The translations under genes and the position numbers were made by a program. From contig NZ_NMTR01000001.1 in assembly GCF_002549775.1 (NCBI RefSeq), positions 1 to 64,000 on the forward strand: a stretch of 64,000 bases of DNA. The letters are read 5' to 3'. This document shows, in pieces, positions 1 through 8,033 of the stretch. How positions within the stretch are numbered: the first letter of the stretch is position 1; every line of letters begins with the position of its first letter. The notes beneath the pieces were generated by a model that searched no databases, had not been told where the DNA came from, and worked only from the letters and a program-made list of their open reading frames with translations. This DNA comes from Faecalibacterium langellae (GTDB taxonomy: Bacteria; Bacillota; Clostridia; Oscillospirales; Ruminococcaceae).

Positions 1-138
1 CCCAGCTATTTCACTGACCCGGAAAAGCAGAAGGTTCTCCGCTTCGCAATGCAGAGGCCTGCTAACTACCTGACTGAAATCGAAACCTATCTGGAAAAGG
101 CTCTTGCAGAAGCCCTTGAAGGAGAAAAGACCGCATAA
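1..138 (+). CDS. C-terminal end of an unrecognised ICE protein (partial)
   Basis: Only the last 45 codons are in the window, in frame from base 1 to a TAA at 136-138. The visible part is helical and charged and ends in GEKTA. The codon use matches the ICE genes downstream, and the next small gene on the same strand (282) is of ICE type. The family cannot be named from this fragment. The following bases up to 267 hold no gene that I can support. Confidence 0.5.
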   Translation, partial: PSYFTDPEKQKVLRFAMQRPANYLTEIETYLEKALAEALEGEKTA

Positions 139-281
139 CGACAGGCACTTGTAAGCCATCAACGAGCCACCAGCCGCAAGTGCAGGGCGGAAAGCATCCG
201 CGCCCTTGCGCCTGATAAAAAATGGAACTTTGATTTTCTTGCCCGGCTTTGCTGCGGTAGGACGATCAAAGGAGCGTGCGT

Positions 282-458
282 TTGAACAAAAAGAAAAAGT
301 CCACAAATACTTCCCCTTATCCCGATGAAGTCATTGACCGTCTGGCGCGGGCATTCTACCCGGCCATCCTTGCCTGCTGGAACAGTGAGGAAGGTCAGCG
401 GTCACTTGTCGGGGCGAGGCCCCTCCATCTTGCTGCGCAAGACCGTTCGGTCGCTTAA
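282..458 (+). pseudogene. small ICE hypothetical gene, 3' end replaced
   Basis: A TTG start at 282 has an AAAGGAG ribosome-binding site at 268-274; an in-frame GTG at 276 is too close to it. The first 39 or so residues (a Lys-rich start, then YPDEVIDRLAR and a segment ending EEGQR) look like a small conserved protein of Tn1549-type elements. After about base 400 the frame runs into a GC-rich hairpin repeat and the remaining residues (to 458) look like read-through of that repeat. The gene therefore appears truncated by arrival of the metal/fumarate reductase cargo. Its function is unknown. Confidence 0.5.
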
Positions 459-525
459 AAGCCCCACTGGGGCTTTCATTGCTCCGCTGCGCTTCGCAAA
501 CGCGAGCTTGCCTATGGCAGGCGGA
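402..525 (-). repeat. hairpin-chain dispersed repeat, copy A
   Basis: Read on the minus strand, this stretch is a row of short perfect hairpins, including a palindrome at 458-476 (AAAGCCCC with its complement). The same order of hairpins occurs at 51,030-51,145 on the plus strand, with stems that differ in sequence but stay paired. It sits at the point where the small ICE gene is broken, so it may have come with the cargo or marks its edge. It is not a coding sequence. Confidence 0.55.
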
Positions 526-607
526 ACAGGCTCATATTGCAACCAAAGAAAAACAGGAAGTTCCCGCTGGGGAACTCCCTGCCTTACTTATCGTGTGTGG
601 ATTTTTG

Positions 608-643
608 CAGGGTGCGTCCTATTCAGGGGCGCACCCTGTTTTT
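608..643 (+). terminator. rho-independent terminator
   Basis: A 9-bp perfect stem (608-616 with 630-638) is followed by five T on the plus strand. It lies just beyond the 3' end of the metal ATPase gene on the other strand and would stop transcription entering from the left. Confidence 0.65.
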
Positions 644-651
644 GTTTGTGC

Positions 652-3468
652 TTATTTCTTCAGAATCCGCATTGCGTTCAGAACAGCGATGATCGTGACA
701 CCCACATCACCGAACACGGCTTCCCACATACCGGCCATGCCGAGTGCGCCCAGAACAAGGAACACGCTCTTGATGCCAAGAGCAATCACGATGTTCTGCA
801 TCACAATCCGTTTCGTAGCCTTTGCAACATCAATGGCTTCTACAAGTTTCGATGGTTCATCTGTCATCAGAACAACATCCGCAGCTTCAATCGCGGCATC
901 CGAGCCAAGACCTCCCATGGCAATGCCGACATCTGCACGGGCAAGAACAGGGGCATCGTTGATGCCATCGCCCACGAAGGCGAGTTTGCTGCCCTGCCGT
1001 TTCTGCTTATCCAGCATTTCCAGCTTTTCGACCTTCTGGTCGGGCAAGAGCTGTGCATAATACGCATCCAGACCAAGTTCGTCTGCCACCGACTTGCCGA
1101 TTCGCTCATCATCGCCGGTAAGCATAACAGTTTTTTCCACGCCAATCTTTTTCAGCTCTGCGATTGCGCACTTGCTGTCCGGCTTCACTTCATCTGCGAT
1201 CAGGATACAGCCTACATAGCTACCATCCGCTGCTACATAGCACTTTGTTCCGGCTGCATCGCAAGCGGCATAGGCAATCTTTTCAGATTCCATCAGCTTA
1301 CTGTTGCCAGCCAGTACCTTCTTTCCCTGCACCATAACGCTGATGCCGTGTCCTGAGATTTCCTCAAAGCCAGAGAACTGCTTCTGGTCGATTGGCTTTC
1401 CATAAGTCGCAAGAATCGACTTTGCGATCGGGTGGTTGGAATAACTCTCTGCCTGTGCAGCATACTCCAATACCTGCTCTTTCTGGTATCCGGCTGCCGG
1501 AATGATATTTGCGACCTCAAAAACACCCTTTGTTAAGGTGCCGGTCTTATCAAAGACCACCACGCTCACTTTGTTCAGTGCTTCCAGATAGTTGCTGCCC
1601 TTTACCAGCACACCGCGCTTGGATGCGGCACCAATACCGCCGAAGAAGGTCAGGGGAATAGAAATGACCAATGCACACGGGCAGGAAACGATCAGGAACA
1701 CAAAACCTCTGCGCAACCACTCAGACCAGCCGCCGCCAAGGACGAGCGGCGGAATGATCGCCAACACAGCCGCCATTCCAACAACGACCGGCGTATAGTA
1801 TCGTGCAAAGGTCGTGATGAAGTTCTCGGTGGGAGCTTTTCTTGCAGAAGCATTCTCCACAAGGTCAGTGATCTTCGATACCGTGGATTCCCCGAAGCTC
1901 TTTGTGACTTTCAGCGTCAGCAAACCGCTCTGGTTGATGCAGCCGGACAGGGCTTCATCGCCTTTGCGGATGCTTCTCGGCACAGATTCGCCGGTCAGTG
2001 CCTTGGTGTCCAGCATGGATTCGCCATCCACAACGATGCCATCCAGCGGGATTTTTTCACCGGGTTTTACCACGATGATCTCGCCCACCGCAACGCTTTC
2101 CGGAGAAACGACCTGCAATACGCCATTCCGCTTAACGGTCGCCGAATCCGGACAGATGTCCATAAGGTCAGAGATGGACTTTCTGGAACGCTTTACCGCC
2201 AGCGACTGGAAGAACTCTCCGACCTGATAGAACAGCATAACTGCAACAGCTTCCGGGTATTCCCCGATGGCAAATGCGCCGATCGTGGAAACACTCATCA
2301 GGAAATGCTCGTCAAACACCTGTCCTCTGGTGATATTTTTCACTGCCTGCCATACGACATCCCAGCCAAGAATCACATACGCCACAATCAGAAACGCCAG
2401 TTCCGCCAGAGTCGGCAGCTTTGCGAATACGGTCAATGCCATACCGATTGCATAGACCACAGCACCCACGGCAAGCCGTATCGTGCGCTTCTTATCCTCA
2501 TCGTTATAGACCGCCGCTTTTTCATCCTTTTTGACAGGTGCAGTCGCTTCCAGCTGCTTTTCCGACACTTCAACATCCGGCTCATGGCTGTGTACGATCG
2601 TGGTAACGGTATCCAGCAAGGAAGCAGCTACCGATGTTCCAGCCTGAACAGTCAGCGTCTGGTTCATCAGATTCACGGTCGAAGAAGTCACGCCATCCAG
2701 CTCACCGACTTCTTTCTCGATCTTTGCTGAGCAGTTCGGGCAGTCCAGACCTTTCAGGAGATAGACTTTCGTCACCGCAGGTTCGGTCTTTTCCGACACT
2801 TCAACATCTGGCTCGTGGCTGTGGACTATCGTGGTAACGGTGTCCAGCAGGGAGGTAGCCACCGATGTTCCTGCCTGAACAGTCAATGTCTGGTTCATCA
2901 GATTCACGGTCGAAGAAGCCACGCCACCCAGCTCACCGACTTCTTTCTCGATCTTTGCTGAGCAGTTCGGGCAGTCCAGACCTTTCAGGAGATAGACTTT
3001 CGTCACCGCAGGTTCGGTCTTTTCCGACACTTCAACATCTGGCTCGTGGCTGTGGACTATCGTGGTAACGGTGTCCAGCAGGGAGGTAGCCACCGATGTT
3101 CCTGCCTGAACAGTCAATGTCTGGTTCATCAGATTCACGGTCGAAGAAGCCACGCCACCCAGCTCACCGACTTCTTTCTCGATTTTTGCTGAGCAGTTCG
3201 GACAATCCAGACCTTTCAGGAGATAGACCTTCGTCACCGCAGGTTCGGTCTTTTCCGACACCTCAACATCCGGTTCATGGCTGTGAACGATCGTTTCGAC
3301 CTGTTCCGCCAGTGTTGCATCCGCAGACTTTTCTGACTGAACGGTCAGTGTCTGCTGCATTAAATTCACAACCGAGGATTCCACTCCCGGCAATGCTCCG
3401 ACCTCTTTTTCTATCTTGGCGGAACAATTCGGGCAATCCAGACCTTTCAGGATGAATACTCTTTTCAT
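652..3468 (-). CDS. heavy-metal-translocating P1B-type ATPase (Cd/Zn/Pb exporter type)
   Basis: This is a 938-residue inner-membrane ATPase that would pump divalent metal out of the cell. Four HMA metal-binding domains with GLDCPNC motifs occupy residues 1-79, 80-156, 157-233 and 234-310; most relatives have one or two. The core follows: TGES actuator motif, membrane CPC motif (SCPCALV), phosphorylated Asp in DKTGT near residue 640, a NHPIA nucleotide-binding motif and GDGINDAP. The ATG at 3,468 is preferred because GGAGG lies 5 bases upstream; the GTG at 3,480 has no such site. An operator-like inverted repeat lies upstream (3,496-3,510), and the ArsR gene follows on the same strand 73 bases upstream. 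The CPC motif fits the CadA/ZntA group, but the exact metal is inferred. Confidence 0.93.
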   Translation of the reverse strand: MKRVFILKGLDCPNCSAKIEKEVGALPGVESSVVNLMQQTLTVQSEKSADATLAEQVETIVHSHEPDVEVSEKTEPAVTKVYLLKGLDCPNCSAKIEKEVGELGGVASSTVNLMNQTLTVQAGTSVATSLLDTVTTIVHSHEPDVEVSEKTEPAVTKVYLLKGLDCPNCSAKIEKEVGELGGVASSTVNLMNQTLTVQAGTSVATSLLDTVTTIVHSHEPDVEVSEKTEPAVTKVYLLKGLDCPNCSAKIEKEVGELDGVTSSTVNLMNQTLTVQAGTSVAASLLDTVTTIVHSHEPDVEVSEKQLEATAPVKKDEKAAVYNDEDKKRTIRLAVGAVVYAIGMALTVFAKLPTLAELAFLIVAYVILGWDVVWQAVKNITRGQVFDEHFLMSVSTIGAFAIGEYPEAVAVMLFYQVGEFFQSLAVKRSRKSISDLMDICPDSATVKRNGVLQVVSPESVAVGEIIVVKPGEKIPLDGIVVDGESMLDTKALTGESVPRSIRKGDEALSGCINQSGLLTLKVTKSFGESTVSKITDLVENASARKAPTENFITTFARYYTPVVVGMAAVLAIIPPLVLGGGWSEWLRRGFVFLIVSCPCALVISIPLTFFGGIGAASKRGVLVKGSNYLEALNKVSVVVFDKTGTLTKGVFEVANIIPAAGYQKEQVLEYAAQAESYSNHPIAKSILATYGKPIDQKQFSGFEEISGHGISVMVQGKKVLAGNSKLMESEKIAYAACDAAGTKCYVAADGSYVGCILIADEVKPDSKCAIAELKKIGVEKTVMLTGDDERIGKSVADELGLDAYYAQLLPDQKVEKLEMLDKQKRQGSKLAFVGDGINDAPVLARADVGIAMGGLGSDAAIEAADVVLMTDEPSKLVEAIDVAKATKRIVMQNIVIALGIKSVFLVLGALGMAGMWEAVFGDVGVTIIAVLNAMRILKK
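2539..3231 (-). repeat. three tandem 231-bp repeats encoding HMA domains 2-4
   Basis: The units 3,001-3,231, 2,770-3,000 and 2,539-2,769 each encode a 77-residue HMA domain plus linker. The first two are almost identical at the DNA level; the third differs at more sites. Such recent exact duplication points to unequal crossing-over or slippage, and copy number may vary between strains. Confidence 0.9.
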
Positions 3469-3495
3469 TTTGACCTCCACTACGTTTTCTTAATT

Positions 3496-3510
3496 GTTCA
3501 ATCGCTCAAC
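3496..3510 (-). promoter_or_regulatory. probable ArsR/SmtB-type operator upstream of the metal ATPase
   Basis: An imperfect inverted repeat of GTTCA/TTGAG type resembles the two sites flanking the regulator gene (3,922-3,937 and 4,047-4,066). It lies 28 bases upstream of the ATPase start codon. Confidence 0.45.
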
Positions 3511-3541
3511 TTAAAAGACAAAAAGATAATCGCTTGCGCGA

Positions 3542-3898
3542 TCATCCTCTTAAATGCTCAAATCCCTTGTCGATGATCTCCTTTACATGATCATCCGCCA
3601 GCGAATAATACACGATCTGGGCCTCTCTGCGGAATTTGACCAGTCCGGCAAGCCGGAGTGCTTTCAGCTGGTGAGAGATCGCCGATTTGGTGACGCCCAG
3701 CAGAACCGCAAGGTCGCATACACACATCTCGCTCTGTTCCAGAGCATGAAGGATCTGCACTCTTGTGCCATCTCCGAACAGCTTGAAAAGCGATGCAAGC
3801 TGGATGTAGTCGTCTTTCGGCTGCATTTTGCCTTTTACATCGTTCACGATGTCCTCATGGATCACATCGCAATTACAGGTGTATAAAGAATTTGACAT
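3542..3898 (-). CDS. ArsR/SmtB-family metal-sensing repressor
   Basis: This 118-residue winged-helix protein has the ArsR-family metal motif in the form EMCVCDLAVLLGV, a recognition helix SAISHQLKALRLAGLV and a Cys-rich N-terminus (YTCNCD) like that of CadC-type sensors. Repressors of this family leave DNA when they bind metal through such Cys residues. ATG at 3,898 is chosen because AAGGAG precedes it by 8 bases; a longer upstream frame lacks such a site. It is transcribed with the ATPase from a strong promoter at 3,942-3,969 that has a perfect operator palindrome downstream of the -10 box. It probably controls both its own operon and the divergent operon starting at 4,131. Confidence 0.9.
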   Translation of the reverse strand: MSNSLYTCNCDVIHEDIVNDVKGKMQPKDDYIQLASLFKLFGDGTRVQILHALEQSEMCVCDLAVLLGVTKSAISHQLKALRLAGLVKFRREAQIVYYSLADDHVKEIIDKGFEHLRG

Positions 3899-3921
3899 CA
3901 GACGTTCTCCTTGTTTTGTAG

Positions 3922-3969
3922 TTGAACAACCGTTCAATCATATTATATCTGATCTTCCTCCGTTGTCAA
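3922..3969 (-). promoter_or_regulatory. promoter and operator of the arsR-type gene
   Basis: On the minus strand TTGACA (3,964-3,969) and TATAAT (3,942-3,947) are separated by 16 bases. The perfect palindrome TTGAAC-N4-GTTCAA at 3,922-3,937 covers the expected start of transcription, a typical repressor position. Confidence 0.8.
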
Positions 3970-4016
3970 GAGGAAAAGTTAGCATCTGCTTCCTGCGATT
4001 TGTCGTCTAACAGACC

Positions 4017-4066
4017 TTGACAGCCTCCTTATTTCGCATACAATATAGTTGAGCGTTTACTCAACT
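4017..4066 (+). promoter_or_regulatory. promoter and operator of the fumarate reductase-like operon
   Basis: TTGACA (4,017-4,022) and TACAAT (4,039-4,044) are 16 bases apart. An inverted repeat AGTTGAG-N6-CTCAACT at 4,047-4,066 overlaps the transcription start. It matches the half-sites near the metal sensor gene, which suggests shared control by that repressor. Confidence 0.7.
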
Positions 4067-4130
4067 GCCGTATTTTGCGCAGAAGATTTATCATTTGAAC
4101 AACCATGCAATAAATAAAAGAGGTCTGCCT

Positions 4131-4658
4131 GTGAAAGGAAAATTCATCACTCTGGTTCTGACATTGGGATTTCTTGCCGCGTTTGGCGTATTTATGCACT
4201 CGCCGCCCTCTATTCTGGATGGGCTGACCGGTGCGACCCCGAAAGCGAAACGTGCCGCACAGATGGCCGCACCGCTGGAGGGCAACTATCTGTTCTGCAT
4301 CAACCCTGCGCTGGAACCGTTTTCCGATGCGGATTTCCGGAATGATCTGAAAGCATTTGTTTCCGGTGAGACAGAAGTCCTTTCCGATGCCGGACTGCCG
4401 CACATGACGCTTTCGGTCTGCGAAACAGACTATCCCTTGCTTTGCTATGCAACGGCTCTTTGTGAACGCCTGACTGCTGCCGGAGCAGATGTCACGTTGA
4501 AGCAGTACAGCGAAACCATGCTGCGTTCCCGTGCAATCAATGGGCGGTATCAACTGCTGCTGATTTCGGAAAATACGCTTGATGCAACAGCATTGCCGGA
4601 TGCAGACATCCTTCTGCTTTCCGCAGAAGAAATGGAGGGCCCCTCATGCGAAAACTGA
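4131..4658 (+). CDS. membrane-anchored protein resembling a C-terminal piece of a family 5 solute-binding protein
   Basis: This 175-residue protein starts with Lys and a hydrophobic segment (about residues 4-22), suggesting an exported, membrane-tethered protein. The rest has short matches to peptide/nickel-type binding proteins of family 5, such as a PFSDADFRNDL segment and a stretch ending GRYQLLL, but it is far too short to be a complete binding protein. GTG at 4,131 is preferred because AGAGG lies 7 bases upstream; a TTG at 4,095 lacks one. It is the first gene of the operon and overlaps the cytochrome gene by 13 bases, so it may be an accessory subunit on the outer face. The function is inferred only from context. 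Confidence 0.6.
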   Translation: MKGKFITLVLTLGFLAAFGVFMHSPPSILDGLTGATPKAKRAAQMAAPLEGNYLFCINPALEPFSDADFRNDLKAFVSGETEVLSDAGLPHMTLSVCETDYPLLCYATALCERLTAAGADVTLKQYSETMLRSRAINGRYQLLLISENTLDATALPDADILLLSAEEMEGPSCEN

Positions 4659-5185
4659 ACACCATTCTCTCCGTTCTGCTACTTTTCATCTGTCTGCTTC
4701 ATGGGCTGATGGGCAGTTTTATGTTGCTGGGCATCAGTTCCGGGGCAGGAAAGTTTCTGGCATGGATCGGCGTTGGCATTCTGGCGGCGCACACCGTCCT
4801 TGGGCTTTTGCTGACCGCACAGACATTCCGGGCTTCCCGGTCCGGCGGAAAACTCTACGGAAAGCAGAATGCTCTGTTCTGGGCAAGGCGCACCAGTGGG
4901 CTTGCTATTTTGCTCATGCTCTTTTTCCATATTGGCGTGTTCGGCAGAGTGCAGGACGGCGTATACATTCTGTTTCCGTTCACAACGGTCCGGCTGCTGA
5001 CGCAGCTTTTACTGGTTGCTTCGGTATTTGTGCATCTTCTGCTCAATCTCCGACCCCTTCTGGTATCGCTGGGCATCGTCCGGGATAAGGAGCAGCGCGG
5101 CGACCTCTATCTGATTCTTTCTATACTGGTGCTGTTTGCTGCCGGTTCGATCATTCTATATTATATCGGGTGGAACAATGTATGA
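4646..5185 (+). CDS. membrane cytochrome b-like subunit of fumarate reductase/succinate dehydrogenase
   Basis: This 179-residue protein is almost wholly hydrophobic, with about five membrane segments. Four His residues lie in the membrane segments (LLHGLMG, AAHTVLG, FFHIGVFG, VFVHLLL), as expected for the haem ligands of a dihaem cytochrome b anchor. ATG at 4,646 has GGAGGG 6 bases upstream. Its stop overlaps the start of the flavoprotein gene (ATGA), so the two are probably translationally coupled. Identification as the anchor rests on the His pattern together with the two downstream catalytic subunits. It would exchange electrons with quinone at the membrane. Confidence 0.75.
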   Translation: MRKLNTILSVLLLFICLLHGLMGSFMLLGISSGAGKFLAWIGVGILAAHTVLGLLLTAQTFRASRSGGKLYGKQNALFWARRTSGLAILLMLFFHIGVFGRVQDGVYILFPFTTVRLLTQLLLVASVFVHLLLNLRPLLVSLGIVRDKEQRGDLYLILSILVLFAAGSIILYYIGWNNV

Positions 5186-6735
5186 AACACACTTTGGTGA
5201 TCGTGGGTGCAGGGCTGGCAGGGCTTTCCGCTGCTTTGACTGCTGTGAAAAACGGCTGGACGGTAAAGCTGGTGTCCTCCCTTGCCTCCGAGCGGGCGCA
5301 GTCTGTTATGGCAGAGGGCGGAATCAATGCAGCCTTGAATACCAAGGGAGAGGAGGATGGCCCGGAGCAGCATTATACAGATACCCTGACCGCTGCCTGC
5401 GGACTTGCTGACCCGAATGCAGTCTGGGGGATGACGCAGGCTGCGTCCGAACTGGTGCGCAGCCTGCACCATCTGGGAGTACAATTCAACGTGACAGATG
5501 ACGATGAACTCGACCTGCGGAATTTTGGCGGACAGAAGAAAAAGCGGACGGCCTTTGCACAAAGCGATACGGGAAAGCAGCTAATGACCGCTCTGATTGA
5601 TGCTGTGCGCCGGGAAGAAAGCGCAGGAACGGTCGAACGCTTTCCACACCATAAGTTCCGCACCCTGCTGCTTTCCGGGAACATCTGCGGTGGCTGCACA
5701 GTGCAGGACACCTATACTGGCGAACTGCTGCGGTTTGTATGCGATGCCGTCCTGATTGCCACAGGCGGGCTGCATGGCTTATTCGGTGATACGACCGGCT
5801 CTCTTGCCAATACCGGAGAAGTCACCGCAGAACTGTTCCGTCTGGGCGTTCCGATGGCAAATCTTGAAATGATCCAGTACCACCCTACCACGGTCGAACT
5901 GGGCGAAAAACGGATGCTTCTGAGTGAGGCCGCCCGTGGTGAGGGCGGGCGGCTGTTTGCATTACGGAACGGGAAGCCGTGGTATTTCATGGAAGAAAAA
6001 TATCCGGAACTCGGCAACCTGATGCCGCGTGACATCACCGCGCGGGAAGTCTGGACGGTCAGCCGTGACTATGAGGTGTTCCTTGATATGACAGAGCTTC
6101 CTAAAGAAGTCATGGAGCATAAACTTGCCGGACTGGTGGATGATTGTCAGACCTATCTGCACAAAGATATTCGCAAAGAACCCATTCCGATTTTGCCGGG
6201 TATCCACTACTTTATGGGAGGCATTCAGGTGGACGAGCGGCACCGCACTTCGATGCGGAATCTGTACGCTGCCGGTGAATGCTGCGCTCAGTACCATGGC
6301 GCAAACCGTCTGGGTGGAAATTCTCTTCTGGGTGCGATCTATGGAGGACAGATTGCTGCGGAAACTGCCTGCCGGGAAACAGTCAGTTCCCCCAATATGC
6401 CCTGTGCCGAAGAATCCCTTCTGCCCGAACTTTCCCCGGACGCTCAAATGCAGATGAATCGTATTCTGCTGAACGCACTCGGTGTCGTGCGGGATGCACA
6501 GACATTGGAAGCGGGCATTCAGGAAATCCGCAAACTGTCTGGCACCCTTCCGCTTCTGGGCTGTGCCATGCTGGAAAGTGCCCTCGCCCGAAAAGAAAGC
6601 CGGGGTGCGCACTGGCGGGCAGATTATCCCCAACACAACGATGCCGTTTACTGCAAAACCACCGTGGCACACTGGAACGGGCAGCATATCGCCATCAGCT
6701 TTGAATCCATCCCCGAAAGGCGGCATGATTTATGA
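5182..6735 (+). CDS. fumarate reductase/succinate dehydrogenase flavoprotein subunit
   Basis: This 517-residue FAD protein interconverts fumarate and succinate or acts on a related substrate. It has an N-terminal dinucleotide fold (GAGLAG, residues 9-14), an AEGGINA loop, the substrate-side segment with HPTT and SEAARGEGG, and the late FAD-binding motif ANRLGGNSLLG. The His that carries covalent FAD in typical FrdA/SdhA (in RSHT) aligns with Gln40 here, so FAD is probably not covalently bound. L-aspartate oxidase is a homologue of similar length, but the neighbouring cytochrome and iron-sulfur genes favour a respiratory complex. ATG at 5,182 overlaps the previous stop, and its own stop overlaps the next gene's start. 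Confidence 0.88.
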   Translation: MKHTLVIVGAGLAGLSAALTAVKNGWTVKLVSSLASERAQSVMAEGGINAALNTKGEEDGPEQHYTDTLTAACGLADPNAVWGMTQAASELVRSLHHLGVQFNVTDDDELDLRNFGGQKKKRTAFAQSDTGKQLMTALIDAVRREESAGTVERFPHHKFRTLLLSGNICGGCTVQDTYTGELLRFVCDAVLIATGGLHGLFGDTTGSLANTGEVTAELFRLGVPMANLEMIQYHPTTVELGEKRMLLSEAARGEGGRLFALRNGKPWYFMEEKYPELGNLMPRDITAREVWTVSRDYEVFLDMTELPKEVMEHKLAGLVDDCQTYLHKDIRKEPIPILPGIHYFMGGIQVDERHRTSMRNLYAAGECCAQYHGANRLGGNSLLGAIYGGQIAAETACRETVSSPNMPCAEESLLPELSPDAQMQMNRILLNALGVVRDAQTLEAGIQEIRKLSGTLPLLGCAMLESALARKESRGAHWRADYPQHNDAVYCKTTVAHWNGQHIAISFESIPERRHDL

Positions 6736-7433
6736 ACTACACCATCCGAATCAAACGACAGGAAAACCCGCAGGCTTCACCCTGCTGGCAGGAGTTTTCC
6801 TTTGAGGGAAGTGCGGACACCTCGATTGCTTCGGTGTTGAACGAGCTGAATCACCGCAGCCCTCTGTGCGAAAAGAGCGGAACGGTCGTTTCCCCCATTG
6901 CGTGGGAATGCGGCTGCATGATACGCAAGTGCGGTGCCTGTGCCATGCGGATCAATGGTCTGCCTCGTCTTGCCTGTTCCGTTTTTCTGCGGGACTGTAA
7001 GGGAAGCGTTGTTACTCTGGAGCCTTTGAGCAAATTCCCACTGGTGAAAGATCTGGTCGTAGACCGTTCCGTGATCTTTGAAGCACTGAAGCGGACAAAG
7101 CTGTGGCTGGAAGGAGATGCGTTCCAGACCAGCTATACGCACAGCCAGCGGTATCGATCTGCTAAGTGTCTGCTCTGTGGCTGCTGCTTGGAGGTCTGCC
7201 CGAACTTTGACCCGAACAGTGAATTTGCTGGAGCTGTTCTGCCCGTCAACGCTTACCGTATTCTGAACGAAGAACAGGATATTGCCCATCAGACAGAACT
7301 CGCAAATGCGTATCGTCAGCTTTATTTTGAAGGCTGCGGAAAATCTCTTGCGTGCCAGGACATCTGCCCAGCCGGAATCCCGGTCGAAGAACTGATGTCA
7401 CGTTCCAATGCCGCAGCGGTCTGGAAGCGATAA
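6732..7433 (+). CDS. iron-sulfur subunit of fumarate reductase/succinate dehydrogenase
   Basis: The 233-residue protein carries the electron path between flavin and cytochrome. C62, C67, C70 and C82 have exactly the 5-3-12 spacing of the FrdB [2Fe-2S] cluster. Two further groups, CLLCGCCLEVCP and CGKSLACQDICP, supply the cysteines of the other two clusters. The start ATG overlaps the flavoprotein stop (ATGA). It is the last gene of the operon and is followed after 7 bases by a strong terminator. Confidence 0.9.
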   Translation: MNYTIRIKRQENPQASPCWQEFSFEGSADTSIASVLNELNHRSPLCEKSGTVVSPIAWECGCMIRKCGACAMRINGLPRLACSVFLRDCKGSVVTLEPLSKFPLVKDLVVDRSVIFEALKRTKLWLEGDAFQTSYTHSQRYRSAKCLLCGCCLEVCPNFDPNSEFAGAVLPVNAYRILNEEQDIAHQTELANAYRQLYFEGCGKSLACQDICPAGIPVEELMSRSNAAAVWKR

Positions 7434-7440
7434 AGTGTAA

Positions 7441-7476
7441 AAGGGTATGCGGTTTATAGCCGCATACCCTTTTATG
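7441..7476 (+). terminator. terminator of the fumarate reductase-like operon
   Basis: A 12-bp stem (7,441-7,452 with 7,460-7,471) with a 7-base loop is followed by a short T-rich stretch. It also lies just past the 3' end of the gene on the opposite strand, so it may serve both. Confidence 0.8.
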
Positions 7477-7477
7477 C

Positions 7478-7729
7478 TTAATCTTCTAATCCGTGACTTC
7501 CCGCCACATTCTTCAGATACTCCTCTGGTTCGCCGTTCAGAATCAAGTCTGCATAGCCAAGCGGGTCATTGTAGATGAGATAATCTAACTCCAACCTCTG
7601 CGCCATGGTCACGTCCAATTCATCCTCGACCCCAGTGCAGTCAATGGAGATCATTCTCCCATCCCGGAGCAGCAGCTCCACGCAGCCGGTATCCATGTTG
7701 AAATGGCAGGCTCTTGCATCGTACTTCAT
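7478..7729 (-). CDS. DUF6061-like small ICE protein
   Basis: This 83-residue acidic protein has the look of a family often seen in Tn1549-type elements, with segments CHFNMDTGCVELLLRDG and LDYLIYNDPLGYADLILNGE. An AAAGGA site lies upstream of the ATG. No catalytic motif is visible and its role is unknown. Assignment to DUF6061 is from memory of the family pattern. Between 7,730 and 8,033 there is only a hairpin terminator and no gene. Confidence 0.65.
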   Translation of the reverse strand: MKYDARACHFNMDTGCVELLLRDGRMISIDCTGVEDELDVTMAQRLELDYLIYNDPLGYADLILNGEPEEYLKNVAGSHGLED

Positions 7730-7854
7730 GTTTGTGTCCTTTCTGCCTTACGGCACCTTTACAGTTGTGACTTTTGTTATACGGTTCTTCTGATAAGGTT
7801 TTGGACACACAGCCGTCGGGAAGGAGCCTTCATTTTGCTTTCCGAAGAAAACAA

Positions 7855-7896
7855 AAAATCCGAACCCTTCTCCTATCGAGAAAAGGTTCGGATTTT
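7855..7896. terminator. bidirectional hairpin terminator
   Basis: A 12-bp inverted repeat (AAAATCCGAACC with its complement) is flanked by A and T runs on both sides. Confidence 0.65.
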
Positions 7897-8033
7897 CATG
7901 GTTTGGTGCGAGTAGTGATACAGAACTTTTTGAAAACCATCGTAGTACAATTTGTTTTTGAGGTCATCGGATAGCAACTTGCTTGTATTAGTTTTCAATA
8001 GGCAGTTGTTTTTGAACAGCGACTGTCTTTTTA

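Noticed and set aside
2265-3455. Repeated plus-strand frames beginning MFLPEQS at 231-bp intervals
   Set aside because: They are the antisense reading of the tandem HMA domains of the ATPase gene.
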